A stretch of 12,636 nt of DNA from Chloroflexota bacterium. GTDB lineage: Bacteria; Chloroflexota; Limnocylindria; QHBO01. How positions within the stretch are numbered: the first letter of the stretch is position 1; each line of letters opens with the position of its first letter. The stretch lies in contig JACDBS010000036.1 in assembly GCA_013694795.1 (NCBI GenBank), forward strand, positions 1 to 12,636, in the 5' to 3' direction. The translations under genes and the position numbers were made by a program. Under the pieces are notes generated by a model. The model worked only from the letters and a program-made list of their open reading frames with translations, ran no database searches and was not told where the DNA came from. Below, piece after piece: positions 1-7,745 of the stretch.

Positions 1-2
1 AT

Positions 3-1802
3 CCGAACCCGGTGGCTGCCATTTGCGGCTACGTGTGTTCGGCCCCCTGCGAGAAGGCCTGCCGCCGCGCCGATATCGACAAGCCGCTCGCCATCCGCGC
101 CATGAAGCGCTTCCTGGTCGACTGGCACTACGGCAACAACATGCCGGACAACGTGGTGGTCGCCGCGCCGACCGGGCGCAGCGTCGCCGTCATCGGGGCC
201 GGACCGGCCGGCCTGGCGGCCGCCAAGGAGCTCGGCGGCTGGGGCCACGAGGTCCACGTCTACGAAGCCCTGCGCAGCGGCGGCGGTACGACCCTGATCG
301 GTGTCCCAGCCTTCAGGTTGCCGAGAGATGTCATCGAGCTCGACGTGAACTGGGTCGCCAAGCACGGTGTCGAGTTCCACTACAACGTCGAGATCGGCCG
401 CGACATCACGCTCGAGCAACTGCGAGAGAAGCACGACGCCGTCGTGGTCGCCACCGGGTGCATGTACCCCGTTGCCATGAACACGCCGGGCGAGGAGCTC
501 GACGGCGTGATCTATGGCGTCGACTTTCTGAAGCGCGCGAACCTCGGCCAGTCGCAATGGGTCGGCCAGAACATCGTGATCATCGGCGGCGGCTACACCG
601 CCATGGACTCCTCGCGCACCGCCCTGCGGCTTGGCGCCAAGACGAGCACCATCGTCTACCGCCGCGGGCCGGACGAGATGGTGGTGGACGAGGAGGAGCA
701 GCACGAGACCCGCTTCGAGGGCGTGCTGTTCGAGTTCTTCGCCTCGCCGGTGGAGGTGCTGGCAGGGCCTGACGGCAGGGTCAGCGGCATGCGGTTCGAG
801 CGCACGCGGCTTGGTCCGCCGGACGCCAGCGGCCGCCGCAGCGCGGAGCCGATCCCGGGCAGCGAGTTCGACATCCCGTGCGACATGGTCATCCCCTGCA
901 CCAGCCAGGCATCGGACAACAACGTGCTCGGCGAGTTCGGCGCCAAGCTCAATCGGCACGTCGGCGTGACCGATACGCGGGCCGTCGTCGAGGGCGGGTC
1001 CCTCTCTTCCTGGCGCACCGAGCCGCTCAACGGCACGACCCCGAAGGACGCTCAGGGCAACTCGCTCAACGACCTGAAGTTCGACTTCAACCGCGGCAAC
1101 GTGGTCATCAATGCCGATACCTTCGGCACGAGCCTCGACGGCATCTTCGCGGTCGGCGACTTCGTCACCGGCCCCGCAACCATCATCGAGGCCGCCGGTC
1201 TTGGCCGGAGGGCCGCCCGTTCGGTCGACCGCTGGCTGGCCGGCGCGCGCGGCACCGAGCTGGAGGAGCTGCCGGTCATCAACCGCGCGGTCATCACGCA
1301 GAGCCTGGAGCACGACATGCCGCGCTTCTACGAGGCGACGCAGCGGCAGGAGATCCCCATGTCGCCGCCGGAGCTGCGCCGCGACTTCACATCGCTGGTG
1401 GAGGTGGGGTACGACACGCGCGGGGCGATCGCCGAGGGGACACGCTGCCTCCAGTGCAACCACAACATCAACATCGACGGGCCGCGCTGTATCCTGTGCG
1501 GGCTCTGCGCCGACGTCTGCCCCGAGGGCGTGATCTACATGGTCGACAAGGCGCAGGTCGGCGGCGACGACCCGGAGCAGGGCTTCTTCCAGTCGTGGCC
1601 GCGCGGGATCGCCATGATCATTGACGAAGAGCGGTGCATCCGGTGCAACCTGTGCGTCGAGCGCTGCCCCACGAACTGCATCACCATGGACCGCCTGGAG
1701 CTCGAGCGGTTCACGCCTGACGGGAAGGTTCTGTTGGAGAGCTACAAGGACAACGTGCTTGGACAGGTCGGCCAGCAGGCCGGCGCCACGGTGGACCGAT
1801 GA
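3..1802 (+). CDS. GltD-like FAD/NAD(P) oxidoreductase with Fe-S clusters (5' partial)
   Basis: This is a cytoplasmic flavoprotein of the glutamate synthase small subunit/dihydropyrimidine dehydrogenase superfamily. The reading frame is open to the left edge and enters in the middle of a conserved N-terminal Fe-S motif, so the true start lies upstream; the GTG at 12 is not the start. Counting from that codon, four cysteines (5, 9, 13, 17; C-x3 spacing) match the Fer4_20 domain. The FAD site GAGPAG is at 62-67, a second dinucleotide site GGGYTAMD at 192-199 is followed by YRR at 216-218, and the FAD-closing GDFVTGP is at 382-388. The C-terminus adds CLQC at 479 and two ferredoxin-type CxxCxxCxxxCP clusters at 493-504 and 542-553. 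It overlaps the cytochrome b gene by ATGA. I infer that it passes electrons between NAD(P)H or ferredoxin and the membrane complex. The direction and the cofactor (NADH or NADPH) cannot be read from the sequence. Confidence 0.9.
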   Translation, partial: PNPVAAICGYVCSAPCEKACRRADIDKPLAIRAMKRFLVDWHYGNNMPDNVVVAAPTGRSVAVIGAGPAGLAAAKELGGWGHEVHVYEALRSGGGTTLIGVPAFRLPRDVIELDVNWVAKHGVEFHYNVEIGRDITLEQLREKHDAVVVATGCMYPVAMNTPGEELDGVIYGVDFLKRANLGQSQWVGQNIVIIGGGYTAMDSSRTALRLGAKTSTIVYRRGPDEMVVDEEEQHETRFEGVLFEFFASPVEVLAGPDGRVSGMRFERTRLGPPDASGRRSAEPIPGSEFDIPCDMVIPCTSQASDNNVLGEFGAKLNRHVGVTDTRAVVEGGSLSSWRTEPLNGTTPKDAQGNSLNDLKFDFNRGNVVINADTFGTSLDGIFAVGDFVTGPATIIEAAGLGRRAARSVDRWLAGARGTELEELPVINRAVITQSLEHDMPRFYEATQRQEIPMSPPELRRDFTSLVEVGYDTRGAIAEGTRCLQCNHNINIDGPRCILCGLCADVCPEGVIYMVDKAQVGGDDPEQGFFQSWPRGIAMIIDEERCIRCNLCVERCPTNCITMDRLELERFTPDGKVLLESYKDNVLGQVGQQAGATVDR

Positions 1803-2536
1803 GCAACGGCGGCGAAGGCAACCCCATCATCCGGGCCATCAAGGAATCGGTCGCCTGGCGCAGCCTCTTCCGGCAGCCGTACCCCACCACCAGTCGCACG
1901 CGCGCGTTGGCGGTCATGAACAACGTGTTCCTCCACCTGCACCCGGTCCGTGTGAAGCGCCACGCGGTGCGCTACACGTACACCTTCTGCCTGGGCGGCA
2001 TCAGCTTCTTCCTGTTCCTGAACCTGACCGTCACCGGCCTGTTCCTGATGTTCTTCTACGTTCCGTCGGTCAGCCAGGCCTACCAGGACATCCAGGCCAT
2101 CGAGGCATCGGTCGCGTTCGGCGGGTTCGTGCGCAATATGCACCGATGGGCCGCGCACCTGATGGTGCTGACCGTCTTCCTCCACATGATCCGCGTCTTC
2201 TATCACGGGGCCTACAAGCCGCCGCGCGAGTTCAACTGGGTCATCGGCGTCCTGCTCCTGTTCCTCACGCTGGCCCTGAGCTTCAGCGGATACCTGTTGC
2301 CGTGGGACCAGATCGCGTTCTGGGCCATCACGGTGGGCACGCAGCTGGCCACCTACTTTCCGATCGTGGCCGATGAGGCGAGCTTCTTCATCCTGGGTGG
2401 CATCCAGATTGGCCAGGGCACGCTGCTGCGCTTCTACGTTGCGCACGTGATCTTCTTCCCACTCATCACCGCCATCCTCATGGTCGTCCACTTCTGGCGC
2501 ATCCGGAAGGATGGCGGCATCAGTGGGCCGGTGTAG
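1799..2536 (+). CDS. petB: Cytochrome b N-terminal subunit, b6 type
   Basis: This is the 245-residue membrane subunit carrying the two b hemes of a Rieske/cytochrome b complex. It has four predicted helices. Likely heme ligands are H115/H129 (13 residues between) and H216/H231 (14 residues between). The 14-residue spacing in the second pair is the b6 pattern; mitochondrial-type cytochrome b has 13. Cys64, in FCLGGI, aligns with the b6f cysteine that holds the extra c-type heme (cn/ci) covalently on the cytoplasmic side. Other b6 landmarks are YLLPWDQ at 165-171 and the C-terminal end IRKDGGISGP. The ATG overlaps the TGA of the preceding flavoprotein gene, and GGTGGA lies just upstream as a modest ribosome site. 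Being split from the C-terminal half also fits the b6f type. The assignment is firm; the symbol follows the b6f naming. Confidence 0.95.
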   Translation: MSNGGEGNPIIRAIKESVAWRSLFRQPYPTTSRTRALAVMNNVFLHLHPVRVKRHAVRYTYTFCLGGISFFLFLNLTVTGLFLMFFYVPSVSQAYQDIQAIEASVAFGGFVRNMHRWAAHLMVLTVFLHMIRVFYHGAYKPPREFNWVIGVLLLFLTLALSFSGYLLPWDQIAFWAITVGTQLATYFPIVADEASFFILGGIQIGQGTLLRFYVAHVIFFPLITAILMVVHFWRIRKDGGISGPV

Positions 2537-2551
2537 GCTTCAGATGGACCG

Positions 2552-3169
2552 ATGACGATCGAGAAGCGACCCAACGCCACCGCCGACAAGAACGCGCCGA
2601 CCCAGGCACCTGAGCGCGCGCCGGTCGTGAGCCCGGGCAGCGGGCCGAAGCTGCCGGGTCCTCCTGGAGTCGCTGGCACGGAGCGCTTCCGGCTGCTGGC
2701 GTACGTCAAGCAGGAGTCGATGGTCCGCGTCGACAAGCGACCGGACGAGACCGTGCTGACCTGGCCGCACCTCCTGCGCGCCGAGTTTGTCATGGCCATG
2801 CTCATCACCGCCCTGCTGGTGGTGACCAGCGTCTTCATCCAGGCGCCCCTGGAGGAGATGGCGAATGCGTCCGTCACCCCGCACGTCGCGAAGGCGCCGT
2901 GGTACTTCCTGGGGCTCCAGGAGCTGTTGAGTTACTTCAACGTGACGGTCGCCGGCGTGCTCGTCGTCCCCGTCTACCTCGGCGGTCTGGCGCTCGTTCC
3001 CTACATCGATCGGACGCCGTACAAGGCCATCCGCGACCGCAAGCTGATCTGGGTCTTCTTCATGTGCCTGATGATCGGCGGCCTCATCATCACCTTCATC
3101 GGCTCCTTCTTCCGCGGGCCGGGATGGAACTGGGTCTGGCCGTGGGACGGACTCTTCTTCAACCTATGA
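2552..3169 (+). CDS. petD: Cytochrome b C-terminal subunit (subunit IV-like)
   Basis: This 205-residue protein completes the split cytochrome b and contributes to the quinol-oxidation (Qo) site. An N-terminal polar, proline-rich extension of about 70 residues precedes three predicted helices (about 76-95, 129-151, 165-187), the number expected for subunit IV. The canonical Qo motif PEWY appears as KAPWY, with PWY at 116-118, so the usual glutamate is missing at that position; glutamates at 124 (in LQEL) and 101-102 lie nearby. The tail has GPGWNW and VWPW near 189-198. The gene starts 15 bases after the b6 gene with no clear Shine-Dalgarno sequence, and its TGA overlaps the Rieske ATG. Family assignment is secure from position, helices and the PWY motif. 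Confidence 0.9.
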   Translation: MTIEKRPNATADKNAPTQAPERAPVVSPGSGPKLPGPPGVAGTERFRLLAYVKQESMVRVDKRPDETVLTWPHLLRAEFVMAMLITALLVVTSVFIQAPLEEMANASVTPHVAKAPWYFLGLQELLSYFNVTVAGVLVVPVYLGGLALVPYIDRTPYKAIRDRKLIWVFFMCLMIGGLIITFIGSFFRGPGWNWVWPWDGLFFNL

Positions 3170-3822
3170 CGCAGCATCCTTCGTACGGCGAGGTGCATGG
3201 ACCTCCCACAGGCGAGATCACCCGACGCGGTTTCATGCGCCGCATGCTCGGCGTGGGCGTCGGGATCCTGTCGCTCGAGTTCCTGGGCGGGACGTTTGCG
3301 TTCCTGTGGCCGAATCTCACGGAAGGCCTCGGCGCGCAGATCTCGATCGGCAGCGCCGCCGACATCAATGCCCTCGCGCCGGAGTGGGCCTCCGGCTTGC
3401 CGTTCGTCTACAACCAGGCGAACCTTTTCTTCGTCAACGTTCCCGCCGCGAAGGCACGGGTCGATGGCCAGGGGACGGTCTCATCACCGATTCAGGACCC
3501 CGGCACCAACGTGGACCCGGAACTTCCGTTGGAGGAGCGATCGGTCCTGGCCCTGTGGCGCAAGTGCCCGCACCTGGGATGCCAGGTGCCCCAGCTGTGC
3601 GGCGAGAGCCAGTGGTTCGAATGCCTCTGCCATGGCTCCAAATACACCGTCCTCGGCGAGAAGCGCGACGGGCCGGCCCCGCGTGGCATGGACCGCTTCG
3701 AGGTCGTGGTGGAGGATGGCGTCTACGTGGCCGACACGCGACAGGTGGTTGCAGGCCCGCCGCCCGGCACCGTCACCTTCGACGAGCGCGGTCCGACCGA
3801 CATGCCGCACTGCTCGGGCTAG
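3166..3822 (+). CDS. petC: Rieske 2Fe-2S subunit of the cytochrome b complex, Tat-targeted
   Basis: This is the 218-residue high-potential iron-sulfur subunit that takes one electron from quinol at the Qo site. The N-terminus carries a twin-arginine motif (TRRGF, R20-R21) followed by a hydrophobic anchor at about 28-48, as in Rieske subunits translocated folded by Tat. Cluster box I is CPHLGC at 134-139 and box II is CLCHGS at 153-158. That gives ligands C134, H136, C153 and H156 plus the stabilising C139-C155 disulfide, all present. The start at 3166 overlaps the stop of the preceding gene (ATGA). The frame is open further upstream, but that extension would overlap subunit IV by more than 260 bases and would bury the signal peptide. 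The cytochrome c gene begins three bases downstream. An additional cysteine at 145 lies between the boxes. Confidence 0.94.
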   Translation: MTQHPSYGEVHGPPTGEITRRGFMRRMLGVGVGILSLEFLGGTFAFLWPNLTEGLGAQISIGSAADINALAPEWASGLPFVYNQANLFFVNVPAAKARVDGQGTVSSPIQDPGTNVDPELPLEERSVLALWRKCPHLGCQVPQLCGESQWFECLCHGSKYTVLGEKRDGPAPRGMDRFEVVVEDGVYVADTRQVVAGPPPGTVTFDERGPTDMPHCSG

Positions 3823-3825
3823 CCG

Positions 3826-4623
3826 ATGCGCCTCAAGACGCTGGGGGTGATCCTCGTCACCGCCATGGCTGCGTTCACGATGCTCTACTGGGTCACCGAC
3901 GACGCGCGACGCGATTCGATCGGCGCGGCGCAGGACGAGGAGCTGCTGCACTTTGGCGAGATCATCTTCAGCGATGACCCATCCGAGCCTGCCGCGGCGG
4001 GATGCGCGCAGTGCCACGGCGCGGACGGCACCGGTGGCGACGCCGAATCGACCGTCATCGGCCCGAACCTGCACTCGCGCAGCATTGCCGACAAGCTGCG
4101 CGTCAACCCCAACTACGTTCGCCTGGCGGTGAGCTACGGCGGCATCGTGGTGTCCGGCAACGTCAACTCACCGATGCCGGCGTGGAGCAACGAGGTCGGC
4201 GGTCCGCTGAACGAGCAGCAGATCGAGGCGGTCGTGACGCTCGTCGAGGGCTGGGCGGCCGAGGCGGCCGAGGAGCCATTGGAAGAGGTCCCCGACACCG
4301 TGGAGGCCGGAGCCGATGTCTACGCGTCAGCGGGCTGCGTCACCTGCCACGGCCCCGAGCTGGAGGGCGGCATCGGTCCGAACCTTCAGACCATCGGCTC
4401 GGAGCTGGTCACGGACCTGGAGATCGAGCCGTCGGGCCTGGACCAGATGGTCGCCGACTACGAGGCGGACGCGGGCAACTTCCTCGAGCTGTGGATCCGC
4501 GACTCGGCCGGCAACTACAACGATGGCGAATCGACCGACATGCCGGCACATCCGGAGAGTCAGTTGAGCGAGAGTGCCCTCACGGCGCTGATCACCTTCC
4601 TCCTGGACCAGACCGCCGAGTGA
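3826..4623 (+). CDS. Membrane-anchored diheme cytochrome c
   Basis: This 265-residue electron carrier is predicted to sit on the outer face of the membrane. An uncleaved-looking hydrophobic segment at about 6-21 anchors it. There are two class I cytochrome c domains in tandem. The first has CAQCH at 60-64 and a likely axial methionine in SPMPAW (M118). The second has CVTCH at 171-175 and a likely axial methionine in TDMPAH (M239). An acidic linker at about 145-160 separates the domains. The gene follows the Rieske gene by three bases in the same operon. No cytochrome f or c1 gene is visible, so this protein probably takes the electron from the Rieske centre and passes it to a terminal oxidase or soluble carrier. 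That role is inferred from position. Confidence 0.92.
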   Translation: MRLKTLGVILVTAMAAFTMLYWVTDDARRDSIGAAQDEELLHFGEIIFSDDPSEPAAAGCAQCHGADGTGGDAESTVIGPNLHSRSIADKLRVNPNYVRLAVSYGGIVVSGNVNSPMPAWSNEVGGPLNEQQIEAVVTLVEGWAAEAAEEPLEEVPDTVEAGADVYASAGCVTCHGPELEGGIGPNLQTIGSELVTDLEIEPSGLDQMVADYEADAGNFLELWIRDSAGNYNDGESTDMPAHPESQLSESALTALITFLLDQTAE

Positions 4624-4630
4624 TCGCCTC

Positions 4631-5218
4631 ATGAGCACCACCTCGTACCCCGTCTACCGCCCGCGCGGCGGCATGAGCCGCCTGCTGGGCTGGTCGGACG
4701 ACTTCATGAGCTGGTTCCTGTACGGCCACGAGACATGGCTGGTCGCCGTGTTGAAGGGCGTCCCGCTCTTCCTGTTCGTGTACTTCATGGTCTTCTACAT
4801 CCCGAACTACGTGTACTACCTGATCACCGTCGAGCTCCCGTTCCTGCGCTTCAGCGCGGACTTCGGCTTCCTCGTCGCGAACGGCGTGGGAGGGGGCATC
4901 TTCACGACCATCATCGCGATGGCGGTCGCGGTGCAGGCCGCGCGGGGGCGGCGCGGCTTCGGATGGTCCGCCATTCGAATTTTCATTCTGCTCAACTACC
5001 TGCTCACCGTGCTGTTGATCATCCCGATCATGGCCTTCAATCTGGCCGGCGGGTCGCTTTGGCCGCCGCGCTTCCCGCTTCTTGCGATCGCGTTCGGGAT
5101 GATGGTCGCCGGCCTTGGGGCGGCGGCCTGCGTCTACCTCTATTTCGAGTTCCGGCGCGTCACCCGCCGCGACGCAAGTGAGGCCGCGCGGCTCAGCAGC
5201 GAGCTCGCCCGGCGCTGA
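4631..5218 (+). CDS. Four-helix membrane protein of the cytochrome b operon
   Basis: I do not recognise the family. The 195-residue product has a polar N-terminus of about 35 residues, then four predicted transmembrane helices at about 43-66, 78-103, 113-137 and 148-171. It ends in a basic, alanine-rich cytoplasmic-type tail (FRRVTRR onward). No heme-binding CxxCH, Fe-S motif or conserved histidine pair is visible. It starts seven bases after the cytochrome c stop and is surely co-transcribed with the complex. An accessory or structural subunit, or an assembly factor, is the simplest inference. No function can be assigned from the sequence alone. Confidence 0.8.
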   Translation: MSTTSYPVYRPRGGMSRLLGWSDDFMSWFLYGHETWLVAVLKGVPLFLFVYFMVFYIPNYVYYLITVELPFLRFSADFGFLVANGVGGGIFTTIIAMAVAVQAARGRRGFGWSAIRIFILLNYLLTVLLIIPIMAFNLAGGSLWPPRFPLLAIAFGMMVAGLGAAACVYLYFEFRRVTRRDASEAARLSSELARR

Positions 5219-5259
5219 GCCGCCCGCTGGTCGCTCATCTCGCCTGGTCGGCGCTCACC

Positions 5260-5553
5260 GTGGCCGCCGCGGCGATCCTCGTCGGGCTGGAGCTGGCCGC
5301 TCCCTGTCCGGCGGGCGGACCCATCGCCTTCGGCGACTGCGGGGAGATCCGCCCCTTCGCCGTCGGGGTCGTCGTCGTGGCCGCCTTCCTCTATGTCGTG
5401 GGGCTCTCCGCGGTGCGCTGGTGGACGAGCGACCTCCGAGCCCGTCACGTGGCCGACGCGCGGGCCGCGCGCGATTGGTACCTGCTGGCCGCCACGCTCG
5501 GGCTGCTCATTGCCCCCCTCCTGGCCTTCACGCTCGTCTCGGGCCTTCGGTAG
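5260..5553 (+). CDS. Small hydrophobic membrane protein
   Basis: I do not recognise this family. From the GTG at 5260 it encodes 97 residues with strong hydrophobic segments near residues 1-13, 32-50 and 73-94, and a basic stretch (RWWTSDLRARHVADARAARD) between the last two. The same frame is open upstream and adds SRPLVAHLAWSALT, which would complete the first membrane helix. Translation may therefore begin at a rare CTG overlapping the preceding TGA (5215-5217) or at the CTG at 5227; no ATG exists there and no Shine-Dalgarno sequence decides the matter. It sits between the complex genes and the aldolase-like gene, with a 10-base gap to the latter. It could be a further small subunit of the complex. 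Confidence 0.6.
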   Translation: MAAAAILVGLELAAPCPAGGPIAFGDCGEIRPFAVGVVVVAAFLYVVGLSAVRWWTSDLRARHVADARAARDWYLLAATLGLLIAPLLAFTLVSGLR

Positions 5554-5563
5554 GATGGCTGGC

Positions 5564-7012
5564 ATGAGCATGGCCACCGATAGCGACCTGCGTGGCAGCC
5601 TGGAGGGCATCGCCACCATCACGGACTCCGGCCTCGAGGTCCACGACCCCGCGGCGCTGCGAGGCGAGCTCATGGACGAGCTCGCGTTCGAGGCGGTCTT
5701 CAACACCGATGTCGCGGTGCGCGATGCCGCGCGCTGGGTCATCTGGAGCGCCTCGCAGGCGCTCGGCTGCGGCTCAGCCTCCATTCATGAGCTGTATCGA
5801 GCGCGGGGCCGGGGCGAAGTGGACCCCACCGCCTTCACCGTCCCGGCCATCAACGTCCGAGCCTCGAGCTATCTGACCGCGCGACAGGCTTTCACCGCCG
5901 CGCTGGAGCGCGACGCCGCGACGGTGATCTTCGAGATCGCTAAGAGCGAGATGGCCTACACCGAGCAGCGACCGGCCGAATACGCCGCCGTCATCCTGGC
6001 CGCCGCCATCCGCTCCGGCTGGGGCACGCCGGTCTTCCTCCAGGGTGACCACTTCCAGTTCAACGCGACCAAGTGGGCCAATGATCCGGCGACCGAGCTG
6101 GAGGGCCTGCGCGACCTGACCCGCGAGGCGGTGGCCGCGGGCTTTCTGAACATCGACATCGACAGCTCGACCCTGGTGGACCTTTCGCAGCCCACGGTCG
6201 CCACCCAGCAGCGCGTCAACGCGGAGAACACGGCCGAGCTGAATCGGCTCATTTGGGAGATCCAACCTGATGGCGTGACGATCAGCATCGGCGGCGAGAT
6301 CGGCGAGGTGGGGAAGTCGAACTCGACCGAAGAGGAGCTCCGGGCCTATCTCGATGGCTATCTTGCGCTGTGCGTGGGTGTCGAGCCCGTGAGCAAGGTG
6401 AGCGTGCAGACCGGCACGAGCCACGGCGGCGTGGTCCTTCCGGACGGCAGCGTGGCTGCCGTGAGCATCGACTTCGACACTCTGCGCCGCCTGTCGACGG
6501 TGGCACGCGACGAGTACGGCATGGCCGGCTGCGTCCAGCACGGCGCCTCCACCCTGCCCGACGAGGCCTTCCACCACTTTCCCGCTAACGGAGCCGCCGA
6601 GATCCACCTGGCCACCGGCTTCCAGAACATCCTGTACGACGGAGGCGGACTGCCCGATGCGCTCCGCGCAGAGATGATGGACTGGTGCGTCACCAACTGT
6701 GCGGAGGAGCGCAAGGACGGCGAGACCGACGAGCAGTTCCTGTACAAGACGCGCAAGAAGGCGATCGGCCCGTTCAAGCGCCGGCTGTGGACCCTCCCGC
6801 CGGAGGCTGCCGATCAGATCGGCGCGAACCTGCGTTCCAAGTTCGGGCTCCTGTTCGACGAGCTCGGCATCGCCGGCACGCGGGAGCTGGTCCAGCGGCA
6901 CATCACTCCCGTGGCCGTCCCTCGCCCGCTGCCGACCGCGCTCGGCGGAGGCGGGCGGCGGGTCGTCGCAGCCGGCGCTTCGGTCTTCGAGGACGACGGC
7001 TCCGGCGAGTAG
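5564..7012 (+). CDS. Divergent class II fructose-bisphosphate aldolase-like protein
   Basis: This is a predicted cytoplasmic zinc-dependent aldolase (cleavage or condensation of ketose bisphosphates). From the ATG at 5564 it has 482 residues, clearly longer than usual class II aldolases (roughly 285-360), with an extra N-terminal region of about 90 residues and a long C-terminus. Class II landmarks are in order: GDH at 161-163 (D162/H163, the acid/base aspartate and first zinc histidine), GGEIGE at 243-248 (E245), TSHGG at 286-289 with H287, and VQHGAS at 324-329 with H326. The histidine usually preceding the DH pair is replaced by Q160. ATGs at 5555, 5564 and 5570 are all in frame; 5564 was chosen because GGATGG lies five bases upstream. 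A related tagatose-bisphosphate or other aldolase specificity cannot be excluded. Confidence 0.8.
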   Translation: MSMATDSDLRGSLEGIATITDSGLEVHDPAALRGELMDELAFEAVFNTDVAVRDAARWVIWSASQALGCGSASIHELYRARGRGEVDPTAFTVPAINVRASSYLTARQAFTAALERDAATVIFEIAKSEMAYTEQRPAEYAAVILAAAIRSGWGTPVFLQGDHFQFNATKWANDPATELEGLRDLTREAVAAGFLNIDIDSSTLVDLSQPTVATQQRVNAENTAELNRLIWEIQPDGVTISIGGEIGEVGKSNSTEEELRAYLDGYLALCVGVEPVSKVSVQTGTSHGGVVLPDGSVAAVSIDFDTLRRLSTVARDEYGMAGCVQHGASTLPDEAFHHFPANGAAEIHLATGFQNILYDGGGLPDALRAEMMDWCVTNCAEERKDGETDEQFLYKTRKKAIGPFKRRLWTLPPEAADQIGANLRSKFGLLFDELGIAGTRELVQRHITPVAVPRPLPTALGGGGRRVVAAGASVFEDDGSGE

Positions 7013-7016
7013 CGAC

Positions 7017-7745
7017 CTAGCGGAGGCCGATGAGCTTCTGGAGCACCGGCTGATCGGCGAGGGCAACCAGGCGCCGGGCCGCTGGGGTCGGGAGCCTCGC
7101 CAGCGCCTCCAGCGCCCGGACCATGTCGTCAGGGCCAAGCTCGCCGACCAGGCCCCACAGCCGGTCCACGGTCTCCGGCTCGAGGCGATTCAGCGCGGCA
7201 AACACGCCCTCGATGGCGCGGGCGTCCCCGCGGACGAAGATCTCGACGCCACGATCAAAGCGCTCGACGAACTCGAGCAGCTCGGCGAATCGGCCGCCCA
7301 GGCGGGCGAGCTCAGGATCGGCGTCGTGCTCGGCCGCCGCGCGGGCCTGTTGGGTGCAGTGGGCGATGACCGGCAGCACTGGATCAGTCTCGCGCTCCTT
7401 GCGGGCGGTGGCCACGCGCCGGAACCATTCCCAGTGATCGCCGACCACCGTCCATGCGGCCGCGGCGGGGCCGCGCTGGCCGGAACGGCGCGAGCTGGTG
7501 GCCCGCTCGATCAGCCCCCACTCCTCGCACTGCGCCAGAGCCAGGCTGGTGGCACGATGGCTCATGCCAAGGGCGCGCCGCACCTCTGGTTCGGAGAGAG
7601 CTCCATCGGACACCATGATGTAACCCTGCACGGTGGCGGTTGAGGGCGCGATGCCCCATGCCGCGCCGATGGCGCCCCAGGCCGCGGCGAACGACCGGCG
7701 CAGCTCCTCGGCCGAGCTGGCGGGTGCGATAAACGTGCTACTCAC
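7017..7745 (-). CDS. GbsR/MarR-like winged-helix regulator
   Basis: This 242-residue putative transcription factor has a winged-helix domain at about residues 22-105. The helix-turn-helix reads LSEPEVRRALGMSHRATSLA (50-69) followed by CEEWGLIER, and the wing ends in WEWFRR near 109, the pattern seen in GbsR-type MarR relatives. The C-terminal half is helical, acidic and lacks recognisable ligand motifs. It starts with GTG at 7745; an in-frame ATG is absent. A TAACAT box sits six bases upstream of the GTG, so the mRNA may be leaderless. It is convergent with the aldolase-like gene, their stops being only four bases apart, so it is not obviously its co-regulated partner. Its target genes and ligand are unknown. 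Confidence 0.75.
   Translation of the reverse strand: MSSTFIAPASSAEELRRSFAAAWGAIGAAWGIAPSTATVQGYIMVSDGALSEPEVRRALGMSHRATSLALAQCEEWGLIERATSSRRSGQRGPAAAAWTVVGDHWEWFRRVATARKERETDPVLPVIAHCTQQARAAAEHDADPELARLGGRFAELLEFVERFDRGVEIFVRGDARAIEGVFAALNRLEPETVDRLWGLVGELGPDDMVRALEALARLPTPAARRLVALADQPVLQKLIGLR

Noticed and set aside
878..1624. Long arginine/alanine-rich open frames overlapping the flavoprotein, aldolase and cytochrome genes on both strands
   Set aside because: They overlap genes with clear motifs, have repetitive R/A/G/P composition and no family signature; at this GC content such chance frames are expected.
2899..3165. Upstream extension of the first Rieske frame
   Set aside because: It overlaps subunit IV in another frame, is arginine-rich and would place the twin-arginine signal in the middle of the protein; the ATG at 3166 is the coupled start.
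5774..7138. 454-residue minus-strand open frame opposite the aldolase-like gene
   Set aside because: It mirrors a gene with conserved catalytic residues, shows no recognisable domain and has low-complexity composition.
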